A stretch of DNA of 64,000 bases from Oryzias latipes (GCF_002234675.1 NC_019860.2:9422586-9486585); one strand, 5' to 3'. Positions 44,467-55,950 are shown, counted from the first letter of the stretch. Translations and numbers: made by a program. Notes: generated by a model from the letters alone, not told the origin.

Positions 44467-44943
44467 CTGCCGATCTAACAGCAGCACCAAAGTTACACCT
44501 ACTTAATTGAATTAATTTGAACGAAAGGAAAATAATTGTCTGATAAATATTTGTTATTTTTAAGTTGACTGAACTCAAAAAAATGATTTATCTTAACTGA
44601 AGCAAATAATTAAGTTAGATCAAACTAAAAAAGTTTATCTTTCCAACATCCATATATGGTCTTATCACCCTCTCATGGTGGAAAAAGTATTCTCTGAGCT
44701 TCTTCATCCACTAAATCATCTTCAAATGGACACGCCATGCTGCTTCACCTCTCTGAAAACAAACTAACCTTCAACTAAACCTACTCCAGACCAGGTTATG
44801 TTCAGAGCATGAGTTGCCATGGGAACTAAGCATACCTTGAAACATACCCCTGTTTTTGGAACTGAAAGCTGAGGTTATCCACTTTCTTTGCCTCAAACTT
44901 ACTGTGGTAACTCACATAACCTGCTTTTTGGAATACACCCCAG
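44467..44943. mobile_element. Harbinger-type element, right-end fragment
   Basis: Aligns with 37800-38280 (agcaccaaagttacacctac, ccatgctgcttcacctctct, ending ctgctttttggaatacaccc). The left half is absent. Confidence 0.8.
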
Positions 44944-45094
44944 GGCCACCATAGTTCATCCTTTAATACCAATAATGTCACAACAACACCTAAATAACAC
45001 CGTTTTTTTGACATATCGTAAATCTTCAATCGTTCACACGACTCCTGTGAGTCAGCTGATTCTGACGTGGAGAAACGCTGATTTTCTTTCCAAC

Positions 45095-45511
45095 TGTCAC
45101 GGTGGGGGGTGGCTCGAGAGCCGGTAGGACCCAGACGCAGAGACGGGAGGCCAACGGGTTCAGGACTAGAGGGTTTAATGTCCAACAAACAAAAGGCGCT
45201 GCAGAGCAGGATGACAAAAACAAAAACAAAAACTCACTGTGGCGTGGCATGAAACAAGGAACATGGCATGAAGACGTGAACACCGAGACAAAGGCTACTG
45301 GACCAGCACAGGAGGAAGGCAGAGACAAGACTTAAATACAGACAGGGCAGACAAGACACAGGTGAACACGATCAGGGCAGATGGGTACCAAGGAAGTACA
45401 ACTCAAGAAACAAGACAGGAAACCTTTCAAAATAAAACAGGAAACAGAACCAAACAAGACAGAACAAGAACTAAAACGAAAAACAAGACACAACAAACTC
45501 AAACCATGACA
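45095..45511 (+). mobile_element. Solo LTR with 5-bp target duplication
   Basis: TGTCACGG ... ACCATGACA, 417 bp, flanked on both sides by ccaac (45090-45094, 45512-45516). It has no internal region. Orientation is not certain. The ends resemble those of the 588-bp copy at 48313. Confidence 0.75.
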
Positions 45512-45736
45512 CCAACATCAGACCACATCTCTATTGAGCTGGCACCGGCATACAGACCTCTCCTCACCAGAACTAGACCCTCCTTAAAACTGGTGAGTGT
45601 ATGGCCAGAGGGAGGCATGGCAACACTGCAGGGTTGTTTTGAATGCAAAGACTGGTCCATGTTCAAAGAGACTGCCACCAAGGGCCAGAGGGTAGATATT
45701 GAGGAGTATGAGGGGACTGTGTTGGCCTACATTTGA
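45512..45736 (+). mobile_element. LINE (Rex1/CR1-like) endonuclease end, fragment
   Basis: Plus frame with SDHISIELAPAYRPLLTRTRP, VWPEGGMATLQGCFECKDWS and VDIEEYEGTVLAYI, matching the C-terminal endonuclease and linker of Rex1-like LINEs. The frame continues after the inserted SINE at 46012. Confidence 0.7.
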
Positions 45737-46004
45737 TGGTAAATGGCGTATACTTATATAGCACTTTTCTACCTACAAGTCCCAAAGCGCTTTAGTCACA
45801 GTCCCATTCACCCAGTCACACACACATTCACACACTGATGGCGGCTCCGCTGCCAAACACTGGCGCCAACCTCCCACCAGAGGCAAGGTGGGGTTCAGTA
45901 TCTTGCCCAAGGACACTTCGACTCACGGATGTGCAAGGCGGGAATCAAACCTGCAATATTATCATCATGGGTCGACCGCCCTACCGCTGCACCACGGCCG
46001 CCCC
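45737..46004 (-). mobile_element. tRNA-derived SINE inserted in the LINE fragment
   Basis: On the minus strand the head gggcggccgtggtgcagcgg with a B-box-like ggtttgattcccgcc is followed by tccttgggcaagatactg. The end near 45737 reads taaatggcgtatacttatat. It splits the LINE frame between TVLAYI and KINKKPWMTAE-like text. Confidence 0.75.
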
Positions 46005-46011
46005 AAGTTAA

Positions 46012-46380
46012 AAGTGCATGGAGAACGTTTGCACACAAAAACACATCAAAAGAATATTAACAAGAAACCATGGATGACGGCAGAGTCCTGCTGTGAGAGA
46101 GAGAGAGAGAGAAACTGTGCTTTTGGATCTGGAGAAAAGCTGTCCTCAGAACGGAAAGAGTCAGACTGAACAAGGCTGTCAGACTGGTGGAAAGGGCCCA
46201 TGGAGACGAAATCCAAGACCCTTTTCAACAATTTTCTACAATGGCAGGAGTTTGTGGCAGGGAATTAAATCTGTTATGGACTATGCAATGATTGCGATTA
46301 TTCCTCAACCCTTTGATGAGTGCACAAACGTCCTGAATAAGATCGATATGTACTTTGGATGGTTTGAGGCTTGAAAGTTA
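46012..46380 (+). mobile_element. LINE fragment, continuation
   Basis: It has NKKPWMTAE, then ERERNCAFGSGEKL in the frame of a LINE linker, GAGA simple sequence at 46095, and WQGIKSVMDYAMI further on after a frameshift. Joined with 45512-45736 it is one Rex1-like copy. Confidence 0.6.
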
Positions 46381-46441
46381 GTTTGGTTTGAAACCTACCA
46401 ACACAGACAGAATGGAGCTGATTGTTGCTGATTCTCCACAG

Positions 46442-46520
46442 ACTGGACCAGCAGAGCTCAGAGACTCCCAGTGGTCCGTCTGTCCAGCAGCATCAAACAC
46501 AGCTGGACTCCATCTTTCTG
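46442..46520 (+). CDS. NLR exon: linker unit (DQQSSE...LDSIFL)
   Basis: Acceptor ctccacag, exon LDQQSSETPSGPSVQQHQTQ and LDSIFL, donor CTG/GTCTGT. It enters in phase 2 and leaves in phase 0. This is the standard teleost NLR exon before the pre-NACHT helix. Confidence 0.75.
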
Positions 46521-46681
46521 GTCTGTACATGAACAACAACTACTATTCCATGATTCTGTCCACAGTCGTCTCCATGCTGCACTTTGGACACCAGTGGACT
46601 GTCAGTGTGTCCAACATGGAGCTGATGTTTGGCTCCATGACTTCACTCTGATTGGCTCATTCATCTGGAATTCTGTTGCAG

Positions 46682-46874
46682 CTGCTGGAGGACAACATTG
46701 CCACTTTTGTGAAGAAGGAGCTGAAGAGGATCCAGAAGCTTCTGAGTCAGAGGGAGGATGAGGAGGAGGCTGAAGATGAAGAGCAGATGAGCAGCAGAGA
46801 GTCACTGGTTAAGATCACAGAGAACTTCCTGAGGAGAATGAAGCAGGAGGAGCTGGCTGATCGACTGCAGAGCA
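46682..46874 (+). CDS. NLR exon: pre-NACHT helical linker
   Basis: Acceptor ttctgttgcag. It reads LLEDNIATFVKKELKRIQKL then LSQREDEEEAEDEEQMSSRE and SLVKITENFLRRMKQEELAD RLQS, with donor AGCA/GTAAGA (phase 1). The LLE.NI.TFVK.EL motif and the LRRMKQEELAD end are diagnostic of the fish NLR-C group. Confidence 0.85.
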
Positions 46875-47368
46875 GTAAGAGGAGTTGGTGACACTTTACA
46901 ATAAGGGTTCCTTCATTGACGTTAGTTCATGCATAGTTAAGCATTATTTAGCTATTAAATAACATGTTAGACACATTTTTGCGTTTTTGCATTACTAAGT
47001 GTATCATTTATTTCAATAGTTAGCAGCTATTATCTTACTTACTTACTTAATTCATAAAAAGGCATTAAGTGTCAGTTGACACTCTTTGTGGGGGGAAAAA
47101 CCACACCATTATTGTCTGTAGTTTTAAAATGGAAATAGACTTAGAATTCCTTAAAATGTTTGTTTTTCATGTTAATAAAGCCTCTCAAATAAAACAGTAA
47201 TTGTGACACAGCACATCAATACTTTTTCTACAATAAAACAATGATAACATGATTCATTAAGAAACTCTTAGTTCCTACACAGATGTAGACTGAACCCTCT
47301 ATAGAATATATTTGTCACACACAATGTTCATAACCATTTTTTTCTTGTTCTACCATTTTCCCTGTACA

Positions 47369-47625
47369 CAGTATGGAAGGGGCAGGGTCACTGGTAGCTG
47401 GAATCAGAGGAAGTGGGTATTTGGGATGCTGGGGGTGCACCACTCTCAAGGACAGACTTGGCAGCACCGTCAAACAAGTTCAGGGATACCGCCACTTTGG
47501 TTGGTGGAGAACAGAGGCAAGAGGGAACATATGCCACTTATAGCAAATCATGTCAAAAGAGGGTCATGTATCATCAATGATGAGTGGCGAGTGTGCCAAA
47601 ATGCCCTGTCCCAATGATATAACAC
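47369..47625 (+). pseudogene. Merlin-type (IS1595/ISXO2-like) transposase fragment
   Basis: Plus frame YGRGRVTGSWNQRKWVFGML, then LVENRGKREHMPLIANHVKRG and SCIINDEWRVCQNALSQ. This is the core of the ISXO2-like DDE domain: a GRGR.RG......VFG.. strand, then the second catalytic region with I.NDEWR. An acceptor-like tgtacacag precedes it. It stops at 47620 before the C-terminal part, and no Merlin ends were located. Confidence 0.7.
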
Positions 47626-47684
47626 TGTAAATCCCGGTGTGTCCCATGGCAGTGGTGAGACGGGGGCCATGCCCAACATAATCC

Positions 47685-47908
47685 GTAACCCTTGTGCCAT
47701 CCTAGGCACTTTAACATTGGAAGTGGGGTCATCTAGACCCCACAAGACAGTGTGCTAAACCTTTTTTCTTCAATGACTCTTGATCTTCGCTGGTGTCCAT
47801 GGATTACATGAAATCCTCGTCACCTTTATCCATTTGTGTCATGGTAGGGATAACACATTGATGTAAGGATCAGGTCATCTGGACCCCATAGGATAGCACA
47901 GGGGTTAA
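47685..47908 (+). mobile_element. piggyBac-type MITE
   Basis: Left GTAACCCTTGTGCCATCCTAGG and right GGATAGCACAGGGGTTAA. The left TTAA has one change. The inner region matches the other copies. Confidence 0.8.
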
Positions 47909-48312
47909 GGCGGGATTCTTTGTGGCATGGTACTCAAAGACAGGAACACTAACAAGGAGTGGAAACAGACTAGTCAGATCAACTGACAGGTAGACTGACA
48001 GTGAAATGTCCAAAGTTTTTGTTATTCTTGTGGTTATTGAGGATGTTAAGTATGTAAATTTGCTCAAGCAATGAGATGTAAACTGACCTGTAAATAGTAT
48101 CGTTTTGGAGTTGAACAAAATGTGTGAAATGCTTGGTTTGTAATTGCTTACAGTGACAGTGAAGTTTGTTCACTACACTTTTGTATTTCTGAAGGGATAA
48201 ATGTTTGCAAAAAACCCATACATTACACAATGATTACCAGAGGTTGTAAGACTTTTAATAAATGTTTCCAAAGGGATAATTATGTACAATAAGATTCCAA
48301 TAATCATCACAT

Positions 48313-48900
48313 TGTCATGATGTGCGGTGGCGTGATCAGACCCAAACGCTGGAACCCAGAAAGAGACACCCCTCTCTTCGATGAATAAGGATATATTCTA
48401 AGGAAGATGCATGAGTCCATGACGTTGAATGAAGGTAAGTGAAGGAGAGTCTTTGTTGATGAGTCTGAGCGGCGTAGATGAAAGATGGAGATTGGCAGAG
48501 TTGTGGCGGGACTGGTGACATAGCTTGACTGGATAGTCACTTGGTCGTGGCACAGCTGGAGTCGTGGCACAGCTGGAGTCGTGGCTTGGCTGGAATTTGG
48601 CTGGAGACGTGGCTTGGCCATAGAGAGAGAACCCAGGTCGACACTTGTGATGTAAGGATCATGCAGGAGGTAGATCAAAAGCTTGGATTAGAATAAGTTC
48701 AACACGAGGTAGATCCAGAATAGACGAGTAAACATTAGACCAAACACTGCACCATAGAGGGCAACAAACAGGCGATGAATGCTGGAATGCGGCCACCATA
48801 TATACTGGAGCAGGAGATGAGGTGATTGATGAAAGCTGGGTTCAATCGGTGGAAGAAGCAGAGAATGGAGGGGGGGGGGGACTCCCGGAGACACCATGAA
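48313..48900 (+). mobile_element. Solo LTR-like element with 5-bp target duplication
   Basis: TGTCATGATG ... ACACCATGAA, 588 bp, flanked by cacat (48308-48312 and 48901-48905). Inside are three partial tandem copies of gtcgtggcacagctgga (48543-48615) and a G run near the right end. The start and end resemble the LTR at 45095. A base seems lost from the terminal CA. Confidence 0.6.
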
Positions 48901-49404
48901 CACATAACTATCAACTATGGTCAAGTATTTGTTAGGTAAAGGTTATGAGGCTTTACAGCATTTATAGGGTTAGGTCAGGTTAAAAACCTTAAGGAAAACC
49001 TTACTTACCATTACAAACAGCCATAATAAATGATTATGTCATACATTATTAAGACTTTATGTATATAGTAACTGATGCATATATAATGCTAAGCAATTGC
49101 AAAAGAAAACTTTGATTAATGCTTTGTTAAGCATTACGTAAGATTAAATAATAAACAGAAAACTATTCATGAATGCATTGGAAATCACACTTAGTTATGC
49201 ATAAAAGTTCCTGTTAACACTTTATTTAATTGTAAATTAATGCTTAATTTTGCATTAACTATCATTAACTATTTCTCTGAAGGTTCTAGCTTCGGGATAA
49301 ATTAAGATTCATTCATGTCTCAACACAAGTAACAAGATTGATTCAAATCTTCATCATTCAGGGCTGCAGAGAGTTGATTAACTCTGTTTGTTGTCTTCAA
49401 ACAG

Positions 49405-51202
49405 GTTTCACTACTGCAGTTTGTCGACAAAAAGTCCAATCTGGTCTGAAGAAGAAGTTTCAGTGTTTGTTTGAGGGGATCGCTAAAGCAGGAAACCCAA
49501 CCCTTCTGAATGAGATCTACACAGAGCTCTACATCACAGAGGGAGGAAGAGGAGAGCTGAATGAAGAACATGAGGTCAGACAGATTGAAGCAGCATCCAG
49601 GAAAGCAGACAGAGCAGAAAAAAGCATCAGACAAGAAATGCTCTTTAAACTCCCAGCTGGAAGACAAGAACCAATCAGAACCGTGATGACTAAGGGAGTG
49701 GCTGGCATCGGGAAAACAGTCTTAACACAGAAGTTCACTCTGGACTGGGCTGAAGGCAAAGCCCACCAGAACCTCCACTTCACATTTCCATTCACTTTCA
49801 GAGAGCTGAATGTACTGAAAGAGGAGAAGTTCAGCTTGGTGGAACTTGTTCATCACTACTTCCCTGAAACCAAAGAAGCAGGAATCTGCAGCTTTGAACA
49901 TTTCCAGGTTCTATTCATCTTTGATGGTCTGGATGAGTGTCGACTTCCTCTGGACTTCCACAAGACTCAGATCCTAAATGACCCTAGAAAGTCCACCTCA
50001 TTGGCTAATCTGCTGACAAACCTCATCAGGGGGAACCTGCTTCCCTCTGCTCTCCTCTGGATTACCACACGACCTGCAGCAGCCAATTTGATCCCTGCTG
50101 AGTGTGTTGATATGGTGACAGAGGTCAGAGGGTTCAATGATCCACAGAAGGAGGAGTACTTCAGGAAGAGGTTCAGAGATGAAGAGCAGGCCAGCATGAT
50201 TGTCTCTCACATCAAGACATCTCGAAGTGTTCACATCATGTGCCACATCCCAATCTTCTGCTGGATCACTGCTACAGTTCTGGAGGATCTGCTGAGGACC
50301 AAGGAGGGAGACAAGCTGCCCAAGAGCCTGACTGAGATGTACATAAACTTCCTGGTGGTTCAGGCCAAAGTCAAGAAGGTCAAGTATGATGGAGGAGCTG
50401 AGACAGATCCTCACTGGAGTCCAGAGAGCAGGAAGATGATGGAGTCTCTGGGAAAACTGGCATTTGAGCAGCTGCAGAAAGGAAACCTGATCTTCTATGA
50501 ATCTGACCTGAAGGAGTGTTGCATCGATATCAGAGAAGCCTTGATGTACTCAGGAGTGTTCACACAAATATTTAGAGAGGAGAGAGGCCTGTACCAGGAC
50601 AAGGTCTTCTGCTTCATCCATCTGAGTATTCAGGAGTTCCTGGCTGCTCTTCATGTCCACCTGACCTTTACCAACTCTGGAGTCAACCTGATGGAGAAAC
50701 AACAGAAGAAAGCCAATATCTTTCGATTAAAACAAAGTAGTCCAGTCCAGTTCTACCAGAGTGCTGTGAAGAAGGCCTTACAGAGTCCAAATGGACACCT
50801 GGATTTGTTCCTCCGCTTCCTCCTGGGTCTTTCTCTGCCGACCAATCAGAGTCTCGTACGAGGTCTACAGACTCAGACAGGAAGTAGCTTGCAGACCAAT
50901 CAGGAAATACTCCGGTTTATCAAGAAGAAGATCAGTGAAAATCTGTCTGCAGAGAAAAGCATCAACCTGTTCCACTGTCTGAATGAACTGAATGATGGTT
51001 CTCTAGTGGAGGAGATCCAACAGTCCCTGAGGTCAGGACGTCTCTCCACAGATAAACTGTCTCCTGCTCAGTGGTCTGCTCTGGTCTTCATCTTACTGTC
51101 ATCAGAAGAAGATCTGGAAGAGTTTGACCTGCAGAAATACTCTGCTTCAGAGGAGGCTCTTCTGAGGCTGCTGCCAGTGATCAAAGCCTCCAACAAAGCT
51201 CT
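49405..51202 (+). CDS. NLR exon: FISNA + NACHT domain
   Basis: Acceptor cttcaaacag at 49404, donor GCTCT/GTAAGAA, 1798 nt and open throughout. It starts with the fish-specific FISNA segment (KKKFQCLFEGIAKAGNPTLL, YTELYITEGG, EEHEVRQIE). The NACHT domain follows: Walker A GVAGIGKTV (about 49695-49721), sensor/FTFRELN region, Walker B LFIFDGLDECR (about 49908-49940), TTRPAAA, and a winged-helix end with FCFIHLSIQEFLAALHVHL. The helical C-terminal part runs to LLPVIKASNKAL. By family knowledge NACHT binds ATP/dNTP and drives oligomerisation. All key residues are present, so the domain looks functional. Confidence 0.93.
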
Positions 51203-51377
51203 GTAAGAACTATCACGTATACATTCATCACTTGACTGTATTTGCTGCTTTGTATGGCAGAAAAAGTTGCAGTACATTTCACTTTTTCTGCCAGACTTGT
51301 TTTTTTCCAAGAGATTTGTGTTCACTCAAGTGGTAATTGTTTTTTTTTTTCTCTATTTATTACATTTCCTTATGCAG

Positions 51378-51551
51378 ACTTGGTGGCTGTAAGCTGTCAG
51401 AGAGAAGCTGTGCAGCTCTGTCCTCAGTTCTCAGCTCTCAGTCCTCCAGACTCAGACATCTGGACCTGAGTTACAACATCCTGCAGGACACAGGAGTGAA
51501 GCTGCTATCAGCTGGACTAAAGAGTCCACACTGTAAAGTAGAGACTCTCAG
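51378..51551 (+). CDS. NLR exon: LRR 1
   Basis: 174 nt (58 codons), acceptor ttatgcag, donor TCTCAG/GTCAGC. It reads [20 protein letters not shown] then [20 protein letters not shown] and [16 protein letters not shown], a ribonuclease-inhibitor-type LRR pair. Phase 2-2, typical for this family. Confidence 0.9.
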
Positions 51552-51944
51552 GTCAGCTTTCAGTCAACTGCCGGTGTAATATTCAACTGTTTTTCAAGGT
51601 TCTGTTTGGAGAAAGTGTCAGACAGACTTCAGCAAAGAGGAAACAGCTGGGGATGGTTGCACAAATTAAAAGAGAATCAAAACTTCTTGTTTTAAGTTAA
51701 AATCCTTGTCTGATAGTTACAATAATTATCTTTTCATTTTCAATATGCCAGAATGAAAAGGAGAAGGCAAGCCCAACTAGGTGTTCATACCTGTGAGAAG
51801 TTCATCTTGTCTGTGTTCATTGAAAGAAAACATGAATCAATCAAAGAACTGACGATTTCAATGGACAAACAGTTGCAGCAGATTTCTGACCCACAGAGCA
51901 GCAGCTCCTTATGAAGAGATGTGAGGATGTCAAACTGGAGCAGA

Positions 51945-53325
51945 CTGATATGAGGTTCCGTTTGTGCCAAAAAAATGTTTTTGTGTCCACTGTCTATGTC
52001 TTTGGTCCATTGTTTATGTCTACCCACCGAGTTCATTGTAAAACTTTGCATCTTTCTTTGTTATGCGCCCTGTCGTCTCCTTAACAACCGTTGCTACTGT
52101 TGTTAGCTACGACGTTTCCCCGTGTCTTGTCGTTAGATCATAGATCTTGTCGTTTTTCAAATTTTGCCAAAGTTGTCAGAAAAATCCTTTGTACGGCTGG
52201 TAAATTGTTTCCTGTACTACCACAGAATGAAAAGAGAAATGTTTATTAAAGCCGGTGCTAGGGTTTAACCATGACAAATACTTTTTTAAGATGAACTTTA
52301 TTGATATTCCCTCAAACGCGCATTGCCAGAAAGATGGCAACGATGTACAACGCTTTCAGGTTCCCGAAGCGGCTCTCTTGCCAATTTTTTAAAGTTATTT
52401 AGAGTCTAGCTTCAATTAAATCTGGAGATGAAACTACTATTTAAGTCTTTAAAAAAATAGCTGTTCTTTATCAAACATGCTGTCACAAATCGGGTGGATA
52501 AACGAGGAGCAGACGGCCCAAAATCTTTGAGTGGATTTTGATCTTTTCTTTTCAATCTGTTAGGTATTTATTTGAGCATGAGGTGGCGCTCTCTGGACCA
52601 CTATAAGGCTCTTTTGGGCACCTCTGCTCCTCGTTTATCCATCAGATTTGTAACAACATGTTGAATAAAGATGAGTTACTTTTCAAATGACTTTTAAATA
52701 ATAGTTTCATCACAAGATTGAATTGAAGCCATACTCTAACTTAAAACTAAATAACGCGAACGCGAAACCGTTGTACGCATGCCCCCCCCCCTTTCTGGCA
52801 TTGCACGTTTGCAGGATTATCAATAAAGTTTTTTTTTAAACGTGTTTCGTTCCGTGATAATACAGGAAACAATTTAACGACCGTACAAAGGACTTCTCTG
52901 ACAACTTTTGCAAAATTTGAAATACAACAAGATCTAAGGACACGACATGGTGAGACGACGTAGCAAACGACACTAGCAACTGTTGCTAAGGACTTTCCTG
53001 ACGCCGTAGTTAGACGACTTGGGATAAGGACAATGACAAAGACAAATGCAAAGGTTAAGCATGGAGCAAGCATATGCATCACAAAGTAAATACAAAGTAA
53101 TAATCAAAGAATCATGGGCATGCAGAAGATATTGCTTAGTAGAACATAGACATGAACCAATGTAAAATGAACTCGTTCAATAGACAGACAATGAGCCCAA
53201 AGCACAGACAGTGGACGCAAAAACACAATCAGTAGACATAGACAATGGACCAAAGACATAACAGTGGACGCAAAAACACATTTTGATATTTTTGGCACAA
53301 ATGGAACCTCAGACTGACAGATCTC
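51945..53325. mobile_element. Large palindromic (foldback) element
   Basis: The two arms (about 51945-52560 and 52580-53325) are inverted copies. Matching pairs include gaggttccgtttgtgccaaa at the left with its inverted form at 53290-53312, the ccactgtctatgtctttggt stretch, and tggataaacgaggagcagac against ctgctcctcgtttatccat. Arms are diverged with indels; the right one has an extra tandem duplication near 53170-53280. The hinge lies near 52570. No frame. Confidence 0.75.
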
Positions 53326-53651
53326 GTCCACGGACCTGGTTTTGACGATTGTTCAGAACTGAGTTTGGATCAGAACAAGGTCCCTTTATACCTTAAAACA
53401 CAGTTTTTAGGTTGGATTCTGGCTCTCAGTTCTGCTTAAACAGACACTAAATCTTTGCTGGATCAGAGTTAAGAACTTCTGTACATACTTTATATACAAG
53501 GCTTGGAGCAGGGCTCCCTGGAAGAGGGTACTGCGCCCATTGTTGAGGTGCAGCAATTGTTATGTTGCGTTCCTACCAAATACTAATTCAAGAGTCAACT
53601 TCTCATCTGCCACATCTATATTGATGCATGTTAAGTTGCTGCTCAACGTTC

Positions 53652-53997
53652 ATTCATTTTCTGTACTGCTTTGTCCCTTTCGGGGTCACAGGGCTGCCGG
53701 AGCCTATCCCGGCTACTTGGGCATAGGCAAGGGATGCCCTGGACAGGTCGCCAGTCTGTTGCAGGGTAGAATGTCCAGAATCACACACCCATGCACTCTC
53801 ACACTCACGGACAATTTGGAGTTGCCAATTAACCTATGAAGCATGTTTTTGGACAGTGGGAGGAAGCCGGAGATCCCGGAGAGAACATGCAAACTCCACA
53901 CAGAAAGGTCCCCAATTGATGTATTTTTCATGGACTTGAACCAGGGGCCTTTTTGCTGTGAGGCAAGAGCGCTAACCACTGCGCCACCATGCAGCCC
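53652..53997 (-). mobile_element. tRNA-derived SINE with 15-bp target duplication
   Basis: Same family as 40496. The head gggctgcatggtggcgcagt is at 53997 on the minus strand. Flanks tgctgctcaacgttc at 53637-53651 and 53998-54012 are identical, an excellent LINE-mediated target-site duplication. A relatively young insertion. Confidence 0.92.
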
Positions 53998-54399
53998 TGC
54001 TGCTCAACGTTCCTCCAAAAGAGTTTTCACAAATCTGATATTTTTGCTGAAAGTTTCATGAGGCTGCAACTCCCATCCCTGGGCTTTTTTATTTTGAAGA
54101 GCTCCACTATTGAGTCAGCAAGGGCCTCATCATCTCTGGGTTTATGACATCATTCAGAGACTTAACAATAAACTGGACACACTCCTGCCATGGGAATCAC
54201 ATTCTGTGTGAATGTAGCTAAATGCCCTAATAACAAGTACCCTTACAGGAGTTGCCGTATACAAGTGCTGCTGGCTTTTGGATGGTCCTGGCTCATGGAA
54301 AGTTGGTTATTGACCTCATCTGCCAAGTGAGCAGAATGGCAGGGTAGAGGATGCAGCAGAGCGGCAAGATGTAACTTGGTCTCAAAAAGGGTCTGAAAA

Positions 54400-54670
54400 T
54401 CCTTTACCTAATGGCAGTCAGGCTACCTCTGGTGAGCACATGCAGAGATATGCGGCCCTCCAAAGGAATGCCACCCCAAACCATTACTGACCCACTACCA
54501 AACCGGTCATGTTGGACAATGTTGCAGGCAGCCAAACCTTCTCAACAGTGTCTCCAAACTCTGTCACGTCTGTCATATGTGCTCCTTGTGAACCACAAAA
54601 ACATAAGGACGGAGAAGAGGTCTGGGGTCTCCACTTGAAGATCGCTCCATGGTTAGAGGTGTCTTGGTGA
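54400..54670. repeat. Possible dispersed repeat fragment
   Basis: Text such as gcggccctccaaaggaatgc, ccattactgacccactacca and gtcacgtctgtcatatgtgc reminds me of a common fish repeat. Family not named; the frames in it are not supported. Confidence 0.3.
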
Positions 54671-54808
54671 TCGCCTATTATTTCCACTGTTGTCTATTCC
54701 ATTTGCACAAAAACATGTTAAATTGATTGTCACTATGCTGAATTTGCAAAGATCCTGGACTTCCAGCTGCTTCACTGCTCCTGAAGAAATTTTTCTGTCT
54801 GATTTCAG

Positions 54809-54982
54809 GTTAGAGATCTGCAGTTTGTCAGAGACCAGCTGTGAAGCTCTGGTCTCAGCTCTGAAAAAAAACCCGTCCAATCTGACAGAACTGGACCTGA
54901 GCAGGAACGACCTGCAAGATTCAGGAGTTGTTCATCTGTGTGGTTTTCTGGAGAGTCCAGACTGCAGACTGCAGACTCTGAG
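54809..54982 (+). CDS. NLR exon: LRR 2
   Basis: 174 nt, acceptor gatttcag, donor CTGAG/GTCAGA. It reads [40 protein letters not shown] and [17 protein letters not shown]. Phase 2-2, same length as the neighbouring LRR exons. Confidence 0.9.
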
Positions 54983-55854
54983 GTCAGACTCCATGTTTCA
55001 GTTGTGTTCAGATCAAATGATGACAAAGTTGTGTTGACACTAAACTGCAACCATGAGGCTGATGTTCTCCTGCTGCATGCTGACCATCTTCATGCTGAAG
55101 GCTGACTTCTTCTTCTGAGCTTTAGTCCATTCACTGTGAAAGAGGATCTCATGTTTGAATGTTTCTTTCCATCGTCTTCATTTCTAATGTCAGCTTCCTT
55201 CAGGACTCATCTTTTCTTTTTCCACAAAGGTCTGCAGATGTTTCCTCTTCACTGCAGTTGTAAGGAAAGCTTCTTCTTGAAGATCAAACTGATCTCATAT
55301 GGATGAAAGTTGATGTTTTCTGGAAGTTCTGACTCATTCCAATAACAGCAGAGAGTTCTTTAATTGTTGTGACTACAATCAGAGACTTGATCTTCAGGCA
55401 AAGTTCTTCCTGTTGGAGAAAGCTTGAACTGAATTTGCAGCATCTGTGTTGCTGCCATAATTTGATTGTCCGACAGGAATGATCTTGATGAATCAGTGAG
55501 CAGAAATGTCCACATTGTGAATCTGATCTGCAGCAGCATCTTCCTGCAGCTGCTTATTCTCTTCAAAGATCTCCAGAAGAACTTCTTCTTTTCTTCCTGC
55601 AGCTGCTTCTTTCAAAGCTGTCTGCTGACATTTGTGCTCCACAAAGTTCTGCTTGCAGCCATCAGCTCTTCTTTGTGTCTTTGCTCCAACAGACTCCTTT
55701 AAAACAAGTGCAGGAGAAGCAGCCGTGCACGCTCACATGCACTCTGAGTCCTGCTGTGTTTCAGCAGATGCAGCTGAGAGTCCAGCGGCTGATGTTTGTG
55801 AGCAGACAGTGACAGAGTCATGCTGCAGCTGGATGCTGCTCTGACAGACACATC

Positions 55855-55950
55855 CTCCACAAACATCCTCACCTTCTCATCCACAAACATCATCACATCA
55901 TCCACAAACATCATCACATCATCCACAAACATCCTCACATCATCCATCAA
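55855..55950 (+). repeat. Short tandem repeat (about 18-21 bp)
   Basis: Four or five copies of catcatccacaaacatcat-like text directly upstream of the LINE insertion. Confidence 0.7.

Larger units (their letters stand above)
42172..46441 (+). other. NLR intron with mobile elements
   Basis: Holds a hAT MITE (42261), a weak LINE-like relic (43800), a Harbinger right end (44467), a solo LTR (45095), a LINE fragment split by a SINE (45512-46380) and unassigned sequence (43054-43800, 44066-44466). No NLR exon is recognised. Confidence 0.6.
46875..49404 (+). other. NLR intron with mobile elements
   Basis: Holds a Merlin transposase fragment, a piggyBac MITE, a solo LTR, and AT-rich MITE-like ends (gacactttacaataagggtt at 46892; ttaacactttatttaattg near 49215). 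No NLR exon is seen. Confidence 0.6.
51552..54808 (+). other. NLR intron
   Basis: Contains a 1.4-kb palindromic element, a SINE and a repeat fragment. No exon is recognised. Confidence 0.6.

Noticed and set aside
45102-45736. Frame of 124 codons beginning in the solo LTR
   Set aside because: It joins LTR sequence to a LINE fragment by chance; only the LINE part is meaningful.
49320-49795. Minus-strand frames over the NACHT exon (also other antisense frames to 51325)
   Set aside because: Shadows of the NLR coding strand.
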